DNA of 64,000 nucleotides, taken from positions 93,501-157,500 of the forward strand of contig NZ_ALJL01000028.1 of the NCBI RefSeq assembly GCF_000287675.1, written 5' to 3'. Position numbers and translations under genes: made by a program. The notes beneath the pieces were generated by a model. That model had not been told where the DNA came from and ran no database searches. It saw only the letters and a program-made list of their open reading frames with translations. Below, piece by piece: positions 52,596 to 59,940 of this stretch. Every line of letters begins with the position of its first letter. The stretch's first letter is position 1. The DNA is from Lachnoanaerobaculum sp. ICM7. Its GTDB lineage: Bacteria > Bacillota > Clostridia > Lachnospirales > Lachnospiraceae.

Positions 52596-53098
52596 ATTTA
52601 AAAAGTAATAATTATCCAACCATTGAATATGAAAAAGGAGAAGAAATTTTTTTGTCACCAGAGGAAATTAATAGTTCTTTTTACTTTGATGTTGAAGAGG
52701 AATTAACCTCAAATGATGAAGCTATGGCGATTGTAGCCTCTATGATAGATGAAGTGGATACATTAGTAGAAGCAGCTAAAGATTTTTTGAAAAATACATT
52801 ATTGAATGAGGGAAATGAATACTATGGCACTGTTGCATATTTTATGGAATTTCATAGAGATGAAATGGATGCTGATACGGTATTGGAGCTGTTTCCTTCA
52901 AGTAATGTTGATACAATAACATTTACAGAAATGGTAGATTTTTTAAAAATGATACGTTTTGGGAGCTTAATTGATAATAAAACAAATCAGCAAGCTTTTA
53001 TTATGGATTTAAGTTTTAATCCGGAATTAACAGATGAACTGATGGTTATTTATTTTAATTTAGAAAAACAGGTATTTTATGTAACACATGAAAGCTGA
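52592..53098 (+). CDS. DUF2004-like protein, second of an immunity-like pair
   Basis: 168 residues, acidic. MVDFLKMIRFGSLIDNKTNQQAFIMDLSFNPELTDELMVIYFNLEKQVFYVTHES (C-terminal third) resembles DUF2004, a family often encoded next to polymorphic toxins as immunity. The middle is helical (VASMIDEVDTLVEAAKDFLKNTLL). It overlaps the first gene by four bases; GGAGA at 52582-52586 is its ribosome binding site. No toxin gene accompanies the pair. The family link is from memory. Confidence 0.65.
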   Translation: MNLKSNNYPTIEYEKGEEIFLSPEEINSSFYFDVEEELTSNDEAMAIVASMIDEVDTLVEAAKDFLKNTLLNEGNEYYGTVAYFMEFHRDEMDADTVLELFPSSNVDTITFTEMVDFLKMIRFGSLIDNKTNQQAFIMDLSFNPELTDELMVIYFNLEKQVFYVTHES

Positions 53099-53140
53099 TC
53101 TAAATAAAAAATAGATAACAGTCATCATATAATATTTCAA

Positions 53141-53172
53141 AAAACAGTAAATCAAATTGGTTTACTGTTTTT
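53141..53172 (+). terminator. Terminator after the immunity-like pair
   Basis: AAAACAGTAAA pairs with TTTACTGTTTT around a nine-base loop. Confidence 0.9.
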
Positions 53173-53356
53173 TGTTGCAAAAAAACAGAAAAGAAAGTAC
53201 ATGAACAATAGCATAACTTAATACCCATAATTGCTGAATTACCAGCTTGCACTGGGTAAAATTGTATCATATTGAATTACGAAAGGCAAAAAAAATTTTG
53301 ACCTGCAAGCTTTAAGTGTTAAAATCGTACTTAGTATATGAAGGAGTGATTAGTGT

Positions 53357-53517
53357 ATGGAAAAGAAGTCAGATAGCAAGTTGATTGCACTACATCAATC
53401 GGTAGCTGTCAAACTCCCGGTGTGAGTTCAAAAACTATAAAACGGCATATAAAAGAAATGGATAATGTTCGTTATATTGGTAGTGGATATAGTGGGCATT
53501 GGGAAATAATAGAATAA
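53357..53517 (+). pseudogene. Remnant of an ATP-binding (AlbA_2/HATPase_c_4-like) protein
   Basis: GGAG and an ATG at 53357 start a short frame (MEKKSDSKLIALHQ) that soon stops. A second frame ends the same locus with GVSSKTIKRHIKEMDNVRYIGSGYSGHWEIIE (53421-53517), the winged-helix end of AlbA_2/RecG-like ATP-binding proteins. The bulk of the gene between these pieces is gone. This is a decayed gene. Confidence 0.55.
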
Positions 53518-53821
53518 AAATAACGGTCAAAACCCAATAGACATCCGACTTAATTAACACTATAATATATTTAATCTAATAAGAAAATAGAGCAATCATT
53601 GTTGCAAACTTTTTGACAATGGTAGCCATAGGCATGAACTCCATGGAACTGAATGGTTATATCCTTTCAGTGCTTCGGGCACCGGACAAGCGTCGTCAGG
53701 TACTTTTACAAGGGATAAAACAGGTTTTCTTATTTTGACACAGATTTACAGTAAAGTTAGAAAACAAGCTACTTTCATTGACTTATGTTGATAGATAATA
53801 TTAGTAAATTACAGTACAAAC
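53518..53821. other. Gene-poor segment with fragments
   Basis: About 300 bases without a complete gene. A frame from 53624 (MVAIGMNSMELNGYILSVLRAPDKRRQVLL) looks like part of a protein I do not recognise. Otherwise nothing. Confidence 0.35.
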
Positions 53822-53869
53822 CTTAGCTCCTAAGTTGTAATTGTTGGTTCGATTCCCGCAGGGAACATT
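53822..53869 (+). pseudogene. Degenerate copy of tRNA-Arg(CCT)
   Basis: CTTAGCTCCTAAG...GGTTCGATTCCCGCAGGGAACA matches the 3' half of the tRNA at 51935-52006 nearly exactly, keeping the loop CTCCTAA and T arm. The 5' half (about 53791-53821) has diverged and no longer pairs with the acceptor. The terminator that follows (53874-53916) also resembles the one after the intact tRNA. Confidence 0.8.
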
Positions 53870-53873
53870 TTTG

Positions 53874-53916
53874 GCGGTAATGACTTGTGACAGATGCTTG
53901 TCATTATCGTTTTTTG
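53874..53916 (+). terminator. Terminator after the degenerate tRNA copy
   Basis: CGGTAATGAC...GTCATTATCG with T6. Confidence 0.8.
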
Positions 53917-54024
53917 TTGTATATAAAAGTTTGATTTTTATTGAATAACTAATTATTATATGAGAAAATAATAGCGAACAGTCAAGTTTAATCTTGATTA
54001 TATAAGCAAAGATAAAAACGCAAT

Positions 54025-54117
54025 GTACATTTATTGTGCTATAGCCGGTAGGTAGCCCGGCAGTCCTATAAGTATATAGGGTAAGTAACCTGCCCCTCCG
54101 GGTTGTCCGTTCTTTGT
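54025..54117 (+). promoter_or_regulatory. yjdF-type riboswitch (azaaromatic-sensing RNA)
   Basis: A structured leader just before a YjdF-family gene: AGCCGGTAGGTAGCCCGG, the hairpin CCTATAAGTATATAGG (about 54063-54078), GTAAGTAACCTGCC and CTCCGGGTTGTCCG. The yjdF RNA motif lies upstream of such genes in Firmicutes and is known to bind diverse azaaromatic compounds, controlling translation. Assigned mainly from context; boundaries approximate. Confidence 0.6.
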
Positions 54118-54138
54118 AAAGAAATTGGAGGGATGGCG

Positions 54139-54554
54139 ATGAATGATATAAATGTCAAGTTAACTGTGTTTTTTGAAAATCCGTTTTGGGTAGGTGTGTT
54201 TGAGCATGTTGAAAACAACTTTCTTGTTGCATCAAAAGTAACGTTCGGTGCAGAGCCTAAGGGCTATGAGGTATTAGACTACATAATAAAAAATTACTAT
54301 AGTTTGGTATTCAGCCCTGCTGTTGAAACAAAGATAAAAAAAGACAAAACAAACCTAAGAAAGCTCAACGTGATGTAAGAAAGCAGATGCAAGTATCCGG
54401 TATAGGAACAAAATCGCAACTTGCATTAAAATCGCAACATGAACAGAATAAGAAGGAAAGTAAGGTAAGAAGGCGAGAAGAAAAAGAGGCGGATGAACTT
54501 AAGAGATTTTTATTAAAACAGTATAAGAAAAGAAAAAAACATAAGGGACATTAA
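54139..54554 (+). CDS. yjdF: YjdF family protein, frameshifted at an A7 run
   Basis: Putative RNA-binding protein typically under the yjdF riboswitch. ATG 54139 follows GGAGGG by seven bases. The first frame encodes VKLTVFFENPFWVGVFEHVENN and VTFGAEPKGYEVLDYIIKNYYSLVFSPAVE, then runs out of frame after seven A (54336-54342), ending at 54378. A -1 shift at this run continues RQNKPKKAQRDVRKQMQVSGIGTKSQLALKSQHEQNKK to a normal basic end (54554). The slip site A-AAA-AAA is a classic -1 slippery heptamer, so programmed frameshifting, a homopolymer indel or sequencing error are all possible. Confidence 0.75.
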
Positions 54555-54594
54555 TATTAAGTACAAGTATTTGTAGGTGAAAGCGGGTATTTAT

Positions 54595-55323
54595 ATGTAT
54601 GAGAATGAGAAGACAAAGCTTCAAAAAATTATTGATGACAGTACCAATATAGTATTTTTCGGTGGTGCCGGAGTTTCTACCGAAAGCGGTATTCCGGACT
54701 TTCGAAGTGCGGACGGACTCTACCATCAAAAGTATAAGTATTCACCGGAGCAGGTGGTAAGCCACAGCTTCTTTATGAAATATCCTGAAGTTTTTTATGA
54801 GTTTTATAAGGAAAAAATGATGTGTCTTGATGCAAAGCCTAATGCAGCACATAATAAACTTTCGGAGCTTGAAAGCTCGGGAAAGCTTAAGGCTGTAGTG
54901 ACACAGAATATTGACGGACTTCATCAAAAAGCCGGAAGTAAAACAGTCTATGAGCTTCACGGAAGTATACATAGAAATTACTGTATGAAGTGTCAAAAAT
55001 CCTATGACGCAAATTATGTTAAAAACCAAAAAGGAATACCGTATTGTGAATGTGGCGGTATGATAAAACCTGATGTTGTTTTGTATGAAGAGGGGCTTGA
55101 CGGAAATGTAATAAACGCTGCAATAAGAGCTATAGCATCTGCAGATACTCTTATAATCGGCGGAACATCTTTGGTGGTATATCCTGCTGCAGGTTTTATT
55201 GACTATTTTCAGGGTAAGCATCTTGTTGTAATAAATAAGTCGGAGACCGGAAAAGCTGTAAATGCCGAGTTATCTATAAATGCTCCTATCGGAGAGATTA
55301 TGAGCGGAATAATTGTTCAATAG
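54595..55323 (+). CDS. cobB: SIR2-type NAD-dependent protein deacylase
   Basis: 242 residues from ATG 54595 (AGGTGAAAG upstream). NAD-binding GGAGVSTESGIPDFRSADGLYHQ (about 20-42), the catalytic TQNIDGLHQKAG (about 98-109) with ELHGS (about 116-120), and a zinc set CMKCQKS (about 125) plus YCECGGMIKPDVV (about 145-157). Removes acetyl or other acyl groups from lysines. All catalytic residues are present. It follows yjdF by 40 bases and precedes the WYL regulator. Confidence 0.93.
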   Translation: MYENEKTKLQKIIDDSTNIVFFGGAGVSTESGIPDFRSADGLYHQKYKYSPEQVVSHSFFMKYPEVFYEFYKEKMMCLDAKPNAAHNKLSELESSGKLKAVVTQNIDGLHQKAGSKTVYELHGSIHRNYCMKCQKSYDANYVKNQKGIPYCECGGMIKPDVVLYEEGLDGNVINAAIRAIASADTLIIGGTSLVVYPAAGFIDYFQGKHLVVINKSETGKAVNAELSINAPIGEIMSGIIVQ

Positions 55324-55344
55324 AAAATAAAAAAGAGGTGAGTT

Positions 55345-56334
55345 ATGCCAAGGGGGAGCAATCAAAAATTTAAATTTACATATCTTATGAAGATTATGGC
55401 TGAAAAGACTGATGATGAACATAGTCTTACTATGCCTCAAATACTTGAGGAGCTTGAAAAGTACGAAGTAAGTGCCGAGAGAAAAAGCATTTATGAAGAC
55501 TTTAAGGATATGTCAAAATTGGGTATAGATGTTATAAAGGAGCAAAGGGGTAGAGAGACCTTTTATCATATCGCAGGAAGGGAGTTTGAGCTTGCAGAGG
55601 TAAAGCTTCTTATTGACGCTGTACAATCTGCAAAGTTTATTACTCAAAAAAAGTCAAAGTCCCTGATTTCCAAAGTGAAGAATTTTGTAAGTGAGCATCA
55701 GGCCAAGCAATTACAAAGGCAGATTGTGATAAACGATCGTGTAAAGACTATGAATGAAAGTGTGTATTACAATGTGGATGATATACATACTGCTATAAAT
55801 CAAAACAGGAAGATTAAGTTCAAATACTACAAATGGGATATTGATAAGAAACTTGTGGAAAGACATGGTGGAAGCTATTTTGTTGTAAGTCCGTGGGCAC
55901 TGCTTTGGGATGATGAAAACTACTATATGATTGCTTTTGATGACTGGGATAATAAAATCAAACATTATCGTGTAGATAAGATGATGTATATTGAAGTTGG
56001 AAATGATGAAAGATCCGGAAAAGAAGAGTTTAAAAACTTTGATATGGCAAAATACTCAAAGGCGACATTCGGTATGTATCATGGTGAAAAGACCAAGGTA
56101 TGTATAAAATTTGCAAATCATATGTGTGGGGTATTTATAGACAGATTCGGAAAAGATACTCTTTTCAGAAAAATAGATGAAAACAACAGTGAGTTGATAG
56201 TGGATATAAATGTCAGCCCACAGTTTTTCGGGTGGATATTCAGCCTTGGAAATGATGTGGAAATAGTATCTCCTATAGAAGTTGTTAATGAACTTAGGGA
56301 ATACACAAAGAAATTTATAATGAAATATGAATAG
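55345..56334 (+). CDS. WYL-domain transcriptional regulator
   Basis: 329 residues: an N-terminal winged-helix part (HSLTMPQILEELEKYEVSAERKSIYEDFKDMSKLGIDVIKEQ, about 23-64), then a WYL ligand-sensing domain with IKFKYYKWDIDKK and YFVVSPWALLWDDENYYMIAFD (about 173-195), the W-Y-L pattern in modified form, and a WCX domain. WYL regulators control stress and defence genes, often sensing nucleic-acid ligands. AAAGAGGTGAG precedes the ATG. Its target is unknown; the sirtuin gene 21 bases before is a candidate partner. Confidence 0.9.
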   Translation: MPRGSNQKFKFTYLMKIMAEKTDDEHSLTMPQILEELEKYEVSAERKSIYEDFKDMSKLGIDVIKEQRGRETFYHIAGREFELAEVKLLIDAVQSAKFITQKKSKSLISKVKNFVSEHQAKQLQRQIVINDRVKTMNESVYYNVDDIHTAINQNRKIKFKYYKWDIDKKLVERHGGSYFVVSPWALLWDDENYYMIAFDDWDNKIKHYRVDKMMYIEVGNDERSGKEEFKNFDMAKYSKATFGMYHGEKTKVCIKFANHMCGVFIDRFGKDTLFRKIDENNSELIVDINVSPQFFGWIFSLGNDVEIVSPIEVVNELREYTKKFIMKYE

Positions 56335-56363
56335 ATTTAATAAAGGTAATATAAGGAGTAAGT

Positions 56364-56723
56364 ATGGGTACTTTGGGTAATGTTTTGTGGTTTATTTTCT
56401 GTGGACTTTGGAGTGGACTGATGTGGATATTTGCAGGTTGTCTTTGCTGTATAACGGTTATAGGTATACCTTTAGGTCTACAATGCTTTAAATTTGCCGG
56501 ACTGGCATTTTTCCCTTTCGGGAAAGAAGTGGTATATGGCGGAGGTGCGGTAAGCTTTCTTGTAAATATTATCTGGCTTATTATACTTGGAATACCTATG
56601 GCAATCGCTCATGCGACAGCCGGTGTGATCCTTTGTATAACCATAATAGGTTTTCCTTTTGGACTTCAGTTCTTCAAATTGGCTAAACTTTCATTAATGC
56701 CTTTTGGAGCCAGGGTGATTTAA
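56364..56723 (+). CDS. YccF domain membrane protein
   Basis: 119 residues with two copies of the YccF motif: LGNVLWFIFCGLWSGLMWIFAGCLCCITVIGIPLGLQCFKFAGLAFFPFGKE and a second half ending TIIGFPFGLQFFKLAKLSLMPFG. Four membrane segments. YccF proteins are of unknown function and may form channels or insert into the inner membrane. AAGGAG precedes the ATG. Confidence 0.9.
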   Translation: MGTLGNVLWFIFCGLWSGLMWIFAGCLCCITVIGIPLGLQCFKFAGLAFFPFGKEVVYGGGAVSFLVNIIWLIILGIPMAIAHATAGVILCITIIGFPFGLQFFKLAKLSLMPFGARVI

Positions 56724-56836
56724 TGAAGACATTCTTAAATTACATGGTAGCTGATTGAAAAAAGAGTATAATTGATATATTATTGAGGTAACAAATTTTG
56801 GTAATTTATATATCAATGATATATCAGGAGGATAAT

Positions 56837-57418
56837 ATGCCAATTAGTTTAAAAAAAGGTCAAAAAGTTAGTCTAACAAAGGGAAATCCGGGACTTAAGA
56901 ATGTTGTGGTAGGACTTGGATGGGATACAAACGCCTATGATACAGGTGCGGATTTTGACTTGGATGCGGCAGCGTTTTGCTTGACAGATTCAGGGAAAGT
57001 TTCAAGCCAGAATGATTTCGTATTCTTTGGAAACCTTAATCATCCGTCAGGTGCAATAAGCCATTTGGGAGATAATCTTACAGGGGCAGGTGACGGTGAT
57101 GACGAGCAGATAAAGATCGATCTTTCAAGAGTTCCTGCAGAAATCACAAAGATTGCATTCACAGTAACTATTTATGAGGCGGAAGCAAGAAGACAGAACT
57201 TCGGTCAGGTATCAAATGCCTTTGTAAGAATATTTGACGAGAATACAGGTGAAGAACTCTTAAGATATGACCTTGGTGAGGACTTCTCTATAGAAACCGC
57301 AGTTGTATTCGGTGAACTGTATAAGAACGGTGACGAGTGGAAATTCAATGCCATAGGTAGCGGATATCAGGGTGGATTGGCTGCTCTTTGCAATATGTAC
57401 GGAATAGATGCGGAATAA
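56837..57418 (+). CDS. terD: TerD family protein
   Basis: 193 residues from ATG 56837 (AGGAGG at 56827-56832; the frame extends to 56798 without a site). The TerD fold is clear: [28 protein letters not shown], the calcium-binding [11 protein letters not shown] (about 43-53), [11 protein letters not shown] and [16 protein letters not shown] at the end. TerD proteins bind Ca2+ and belong to stress or tellurite-resistance systems, normally with several Ter paralogues; here it stands alone. Confidence 0.93.
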   Translation: MPISLKKGQKVSLTKGNPGLKNVVVGLGWDTNAYDTGADFDLDAAAFCLTDSGKVSSQNDFVFFGNLNHPSGAISHLGDNLTGAGDGDDEQIKIDLSRVPAEITKIAFTVTIYEAEARRQNFGQVSNAFVRIFDENTGEELLRYDLGEDFSIETAVVFGELYKNGDEWKFNAIGSGYQGGLAALCNMYGIDAE

Positions 57419-57430
57419 ATTTTAAAATTT

Positions 57431-57466
57431 GGACTGTGCACTTTTTTAAGTGTCGGTCCTTTTTTA
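57431..57466 (+). terminator. Terminator after terD
   Basis: GGAC...CACTT TTTT AAGTG...GTCC followed by T6. Confidence 0.9.
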
Positions 57467-57561
57467 TTTATTTTTTATATTGTAACATATGATACTGAAA
57501 AATGTCTTTTATAAGATTATAATTAGGGCATACTAACTTATATGGGGAAAAGGAGAATGAT

Positions 57562-59046
57562 ATGAGTAAAATACTTGATTTAAATAAACCGGTTTTTGAG
57601 TTGGCAAAGGAATATCCTGACTTTATTGAAATATTCGCAGGTCTCGGATTTAAAGATATAAAAAATCCTGTTATGTTAAATTCTATGGGGCGTTTTATTA
57701 CTATAAATAAGGGTGCTGAAATGAAGGGCATTCCTCTTGAAAAAATAAAAGAAGTTTTTAGAGAGCATGGATATGAGATAGCTGAGGACAAAAAAGAAGA
57801 AAAAGAATTAAAAGATGTGGCGGAGAGTATACCAAATAACACCGAAGACAGTACCGAGTTACTCAAGCAGTATTTGATAAGACTCTCAAACGGTGAATCT
57901 TTGGAGTCGGTTCAAAAAGATTTCAGAGAAAAATTTGAATCTGTAGATGCAAGTGAAATAATGAAGGCGGAGCAGTCACTGATGGAATCCGGAATGCCGT
58001 ATCAGGAGGTTCAAAAATTATGTGATGTGCACTCAGCACTGTTTCACGGAACAACAAGCAATGAGCTTGGAAATGAAAATGAAATAAAGAATACTATGAG
58101 TATGGCAGACGGTGCAAATGAAGATGACACTAAAATGCTTATTGAGACAAAGGGACATCCGCTTTCTACATTTACAAGAGAAAATGAAAATCTTGAGAAG
58201 TATATAAATGAATTTCTGGCTAAAATGGAAAACAATGAGATAGACAGAGCGCTACTTTCAAAGATAAGAGAAGTTTCAATGCATTATGCAAAGAAGGGCG
58301 ATCTTTTATATCCTTTGTTAAAGACCAAATATAATGTTTCGGGTCCTGCTACAGTAATGTGGTCTGTAGATGACGAAATCAGAGATGAGCTTGGAAGACT
58401 TGATAAAATCGAAAAAGAAGATGAGAAATGGATAGAGGATATAAAGGCTGTAATTACCCGTATGCAGGAGATGATTTATAAAGAAGCCAATATTTTATTT
58501 CCGATATGTACAGTGAACTTTACAGATGAGGACTGGTTAAATATTTATTTGGACAGCAAGGGATATGAGAACTGTCTTGATATAGTACCTGAAAGTTTTG
58601 ATAAAGCCGAGAAAGTTAAAAGAGAGTTTGACGATATTGACGGTGAGATAGTACTTCCGGGAGGGCATTTTACAAAGGAGCAGCTTATTGCACTCTTAGA
58701 TACCATGCCTCTTGAGATTACATTTATAGATGCCGATGATATAAACAGATTTTTCAATGATAATGATTGTCCGAAAGCATTTAAGAGACCGTTAATGGCA
58801 ATTGACAGGGATGTGTATTCATGCCATCCTCCAAAGATAGAGCCGATGGTAAGAGAGATAATATCAGGATTTAAAAACGGAAGCAGAGATGAAGTTGCTA
58901 TCTGGATGAAGAAGAACAATAAGGACATGCTTGTAAAGTATATGGCGGTCAGAGACAAAAATAAAAAATATCTCGGAACAATGGAAATAGTCCAGGATAT
59001 GGATTTTGCAAGAAAGCATTTTGAAGAAGAAGGTCAGAATAACTGA
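57562..59046 (+). CDS. DUF438/hemerythrin/PAS domain protein
   Basis: 494 residues with four parts: DUF1858 (about 1-65, KPVFELAKEYPDFIEIFAGLGF); DUF438 (about 95-165, ESLESVQKDFREKFESVDASEI); a hemerythrin-like domain (about 190-325) with HPLSTFTREN, MHYAKKGDLLYPLL and KEANILFPIC metal-ligand positions; and a PAS-like domain (about 370-485). Architecture matches DUF438 proteins that bind iron and sense redox or NO. AAAAGGAG precedes the ATG. The RIC protein at 50968 belongs to the same functional group. Confidence 0.9.
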   Translation: MSKILDLNKPVFELAKEYPDFIEIFAGLGFKDIKNPVMLNSMGRFITINKGAEMKGIPLEKIKEVFREHGYEIAEDKKEEKELKDVAESIPNNTEDSTELLKQYLIRLSNGESLESVQKDFREKFESVDASEIMKAEQSLMESGMPYQEVQKLCDVHSALFHGTTSNELGNENEIKNTMSMADGANEDDTKMLIETKGHPLSTFTRENENLEKYINEFLAKMENNEIDRALLSKIREVSMHYAKKGDLLYPLLKTKYNVSGPATVMWSVDDEIRDELGRLDKIEKEDEKWIEDIKAVITRMQEMIYKEANILFPICTVNFTDEDWLNIYLDSKGYENCLDIVPESFDKAEKVKREFDDIDGEIVLPGGHFTKEQLIALLDTMPLEITFIDADDINRFFNDNDCPKAFKRPLMAIDRDVYSCHPPKIEPMVREIISGFKNGSRDEVAIWMKKNNKDMLVKYMAVRDKNKKYLGTMEIVQDMDFARKHFEEEGQNN

Positions 59047-59055
59047 TATAATAAA

Positions 59056-59081
59056 GAGCCTATGAATTTTTTCATAGGCTC
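59056..59081. terminator. Hairpin between DUF438 gene and tetR
   Basis: GAGCCTATGAA and TTCATAGGCTC form a perfect 11-base stem with a T4 loop; T tract weak. It ends two convergent genes. Confidence 0.75.
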
Positions 59082-59087
59082 GATTTA

Positions 59088-59660
59088 TTATTCTATAATA
59101 TTTGTAAGTCCGTTGCGTATAAAAGACTGAGTAAGTACTGCGAGATCATGAGTTGACATCTCAAACTCACTGTCAATCCACCTTACAAGCAGACCGAGTG
59201 TTCCCGAAAGAATGAAATCGTAATATAATTCAAAATAAGGCATATTCTTTTGCTTTATAAAAGCCTTATATTTATTAAATACACAGGTTTGTAATTTATT
59301 TCTGAGTTCATTAGAGAAGTTTGCATCCAAATCGTCATGCAGGAATATTTTTGCCATATCTTTGTTATCATATATAAATACAAATAAAGCTTCTATAAAA
59401 GGTACAAGGTTGTCTGTATCCGGAGCTATTTTAGTAAGTATATCTTCAAATTCATTTAAAAGATCGGCTTGTATATGCTCCATCAAATCATATACATCCT
59501 TATAATGTAAGTAAAAGGTTCCTCTGTTTATGTCTGCCATCTGTGCAAGTTCTTTTACCGTGATATTTTGGATTTTCTTTGTTTCAAGCAAGATACTCAG
59601 ACATTTTCTAAGCTGCGATCTGGTTTTTCTTACTCGCCTGTCTACAGTTTTTTCGTTCAT
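59088..59660 (-). CDS. TetR/AcrR family regulator
   Basis: 190 residues. N-terminal HTH: RRVRKTRSQLRKCLSILLETKKIQNITVKELAQMADINRGTFYLHYKDVYDLMEHIQ (about 7-63), followed by a TetR_C_7/AcrR-like helical C-terminal domain. GGGAGG precedes the ATG. Palindromes AGTTAATTAACT and TAATGTACATTA lie about 90-110 bases upstream and may be its operators. No target gene is adjacent except the divergent exported protein gene. Confidence 0.88.
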   Translation of the reverse strand: MNEKTVDRRVRKTRSQLRKCLSILLETKKIQNITVKELAQMADINRGTFYLHYKDVYDLMEHIQADLLNEFEDILTKIAPDTDNLVPFIEALFVFIYDNKDMAKIFLHDDLDANFSNELRNKLQTCVFNKYKAFIKQKNMPYFELYYDFILSGTLGLLVRWIDSEFEMSTHDLAVLTQSFIRNGLTNIIE

Positions 59661-59749
59661 AAAACCTCCCGATAGTGTTATAAAATAAAATTTCCAATTT
59701 TTCGACTAAATGTACAATAGACGATGTTTAAGAATTCCATATCAGTTAA

Positions 59750-59770
59750 TTAACTAATGTACATTAATAT
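59750..59770. promoter_or_regulatory. Overlapping palindromes upstream of tetR
   Basis: AGTTAATTAACT and TAATGTACATTA, both 12-base perfect palindromes placed nearly end to end. Possible TetR operator. Confidence 0.5.
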
Positions 59771-59826
59771 ACTTAAAAGTATAGTCAATTACAATAAAAA
59801 AAGCAAGTATAAACTAAGTATGTAAT

Positions 59827-59852
59827 AAATATTTTTTAATTAAAAAATATTT
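59827..59852. repeat. Perfect 26-base palindrome
   Basis: AAATATTTTTTAAT and ATTAAAAAATATTT halves, perfectly self-complementary over 26 bases, in the region between tetR and the exported protein gene, about 90 bases before its start. Role unknown; candidate operator or cruciform. Confidence 0.85.
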
Positions 59853-59940
59853 CAAGTAAAGTGAAAAGTATAGTATAATAAAATACTGGGGTTAAGAGCC
59901 CTATTTGACTCTAAAACATTATGTGATATAAGGGAATTTT

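Noticed and set aside
54379..54554. YjdF C-terminal part as a separate gene
   Set aside because: No start codon with a ribosome binding site; the sequence continues the yjdF protein after a one-base shift at the A run.
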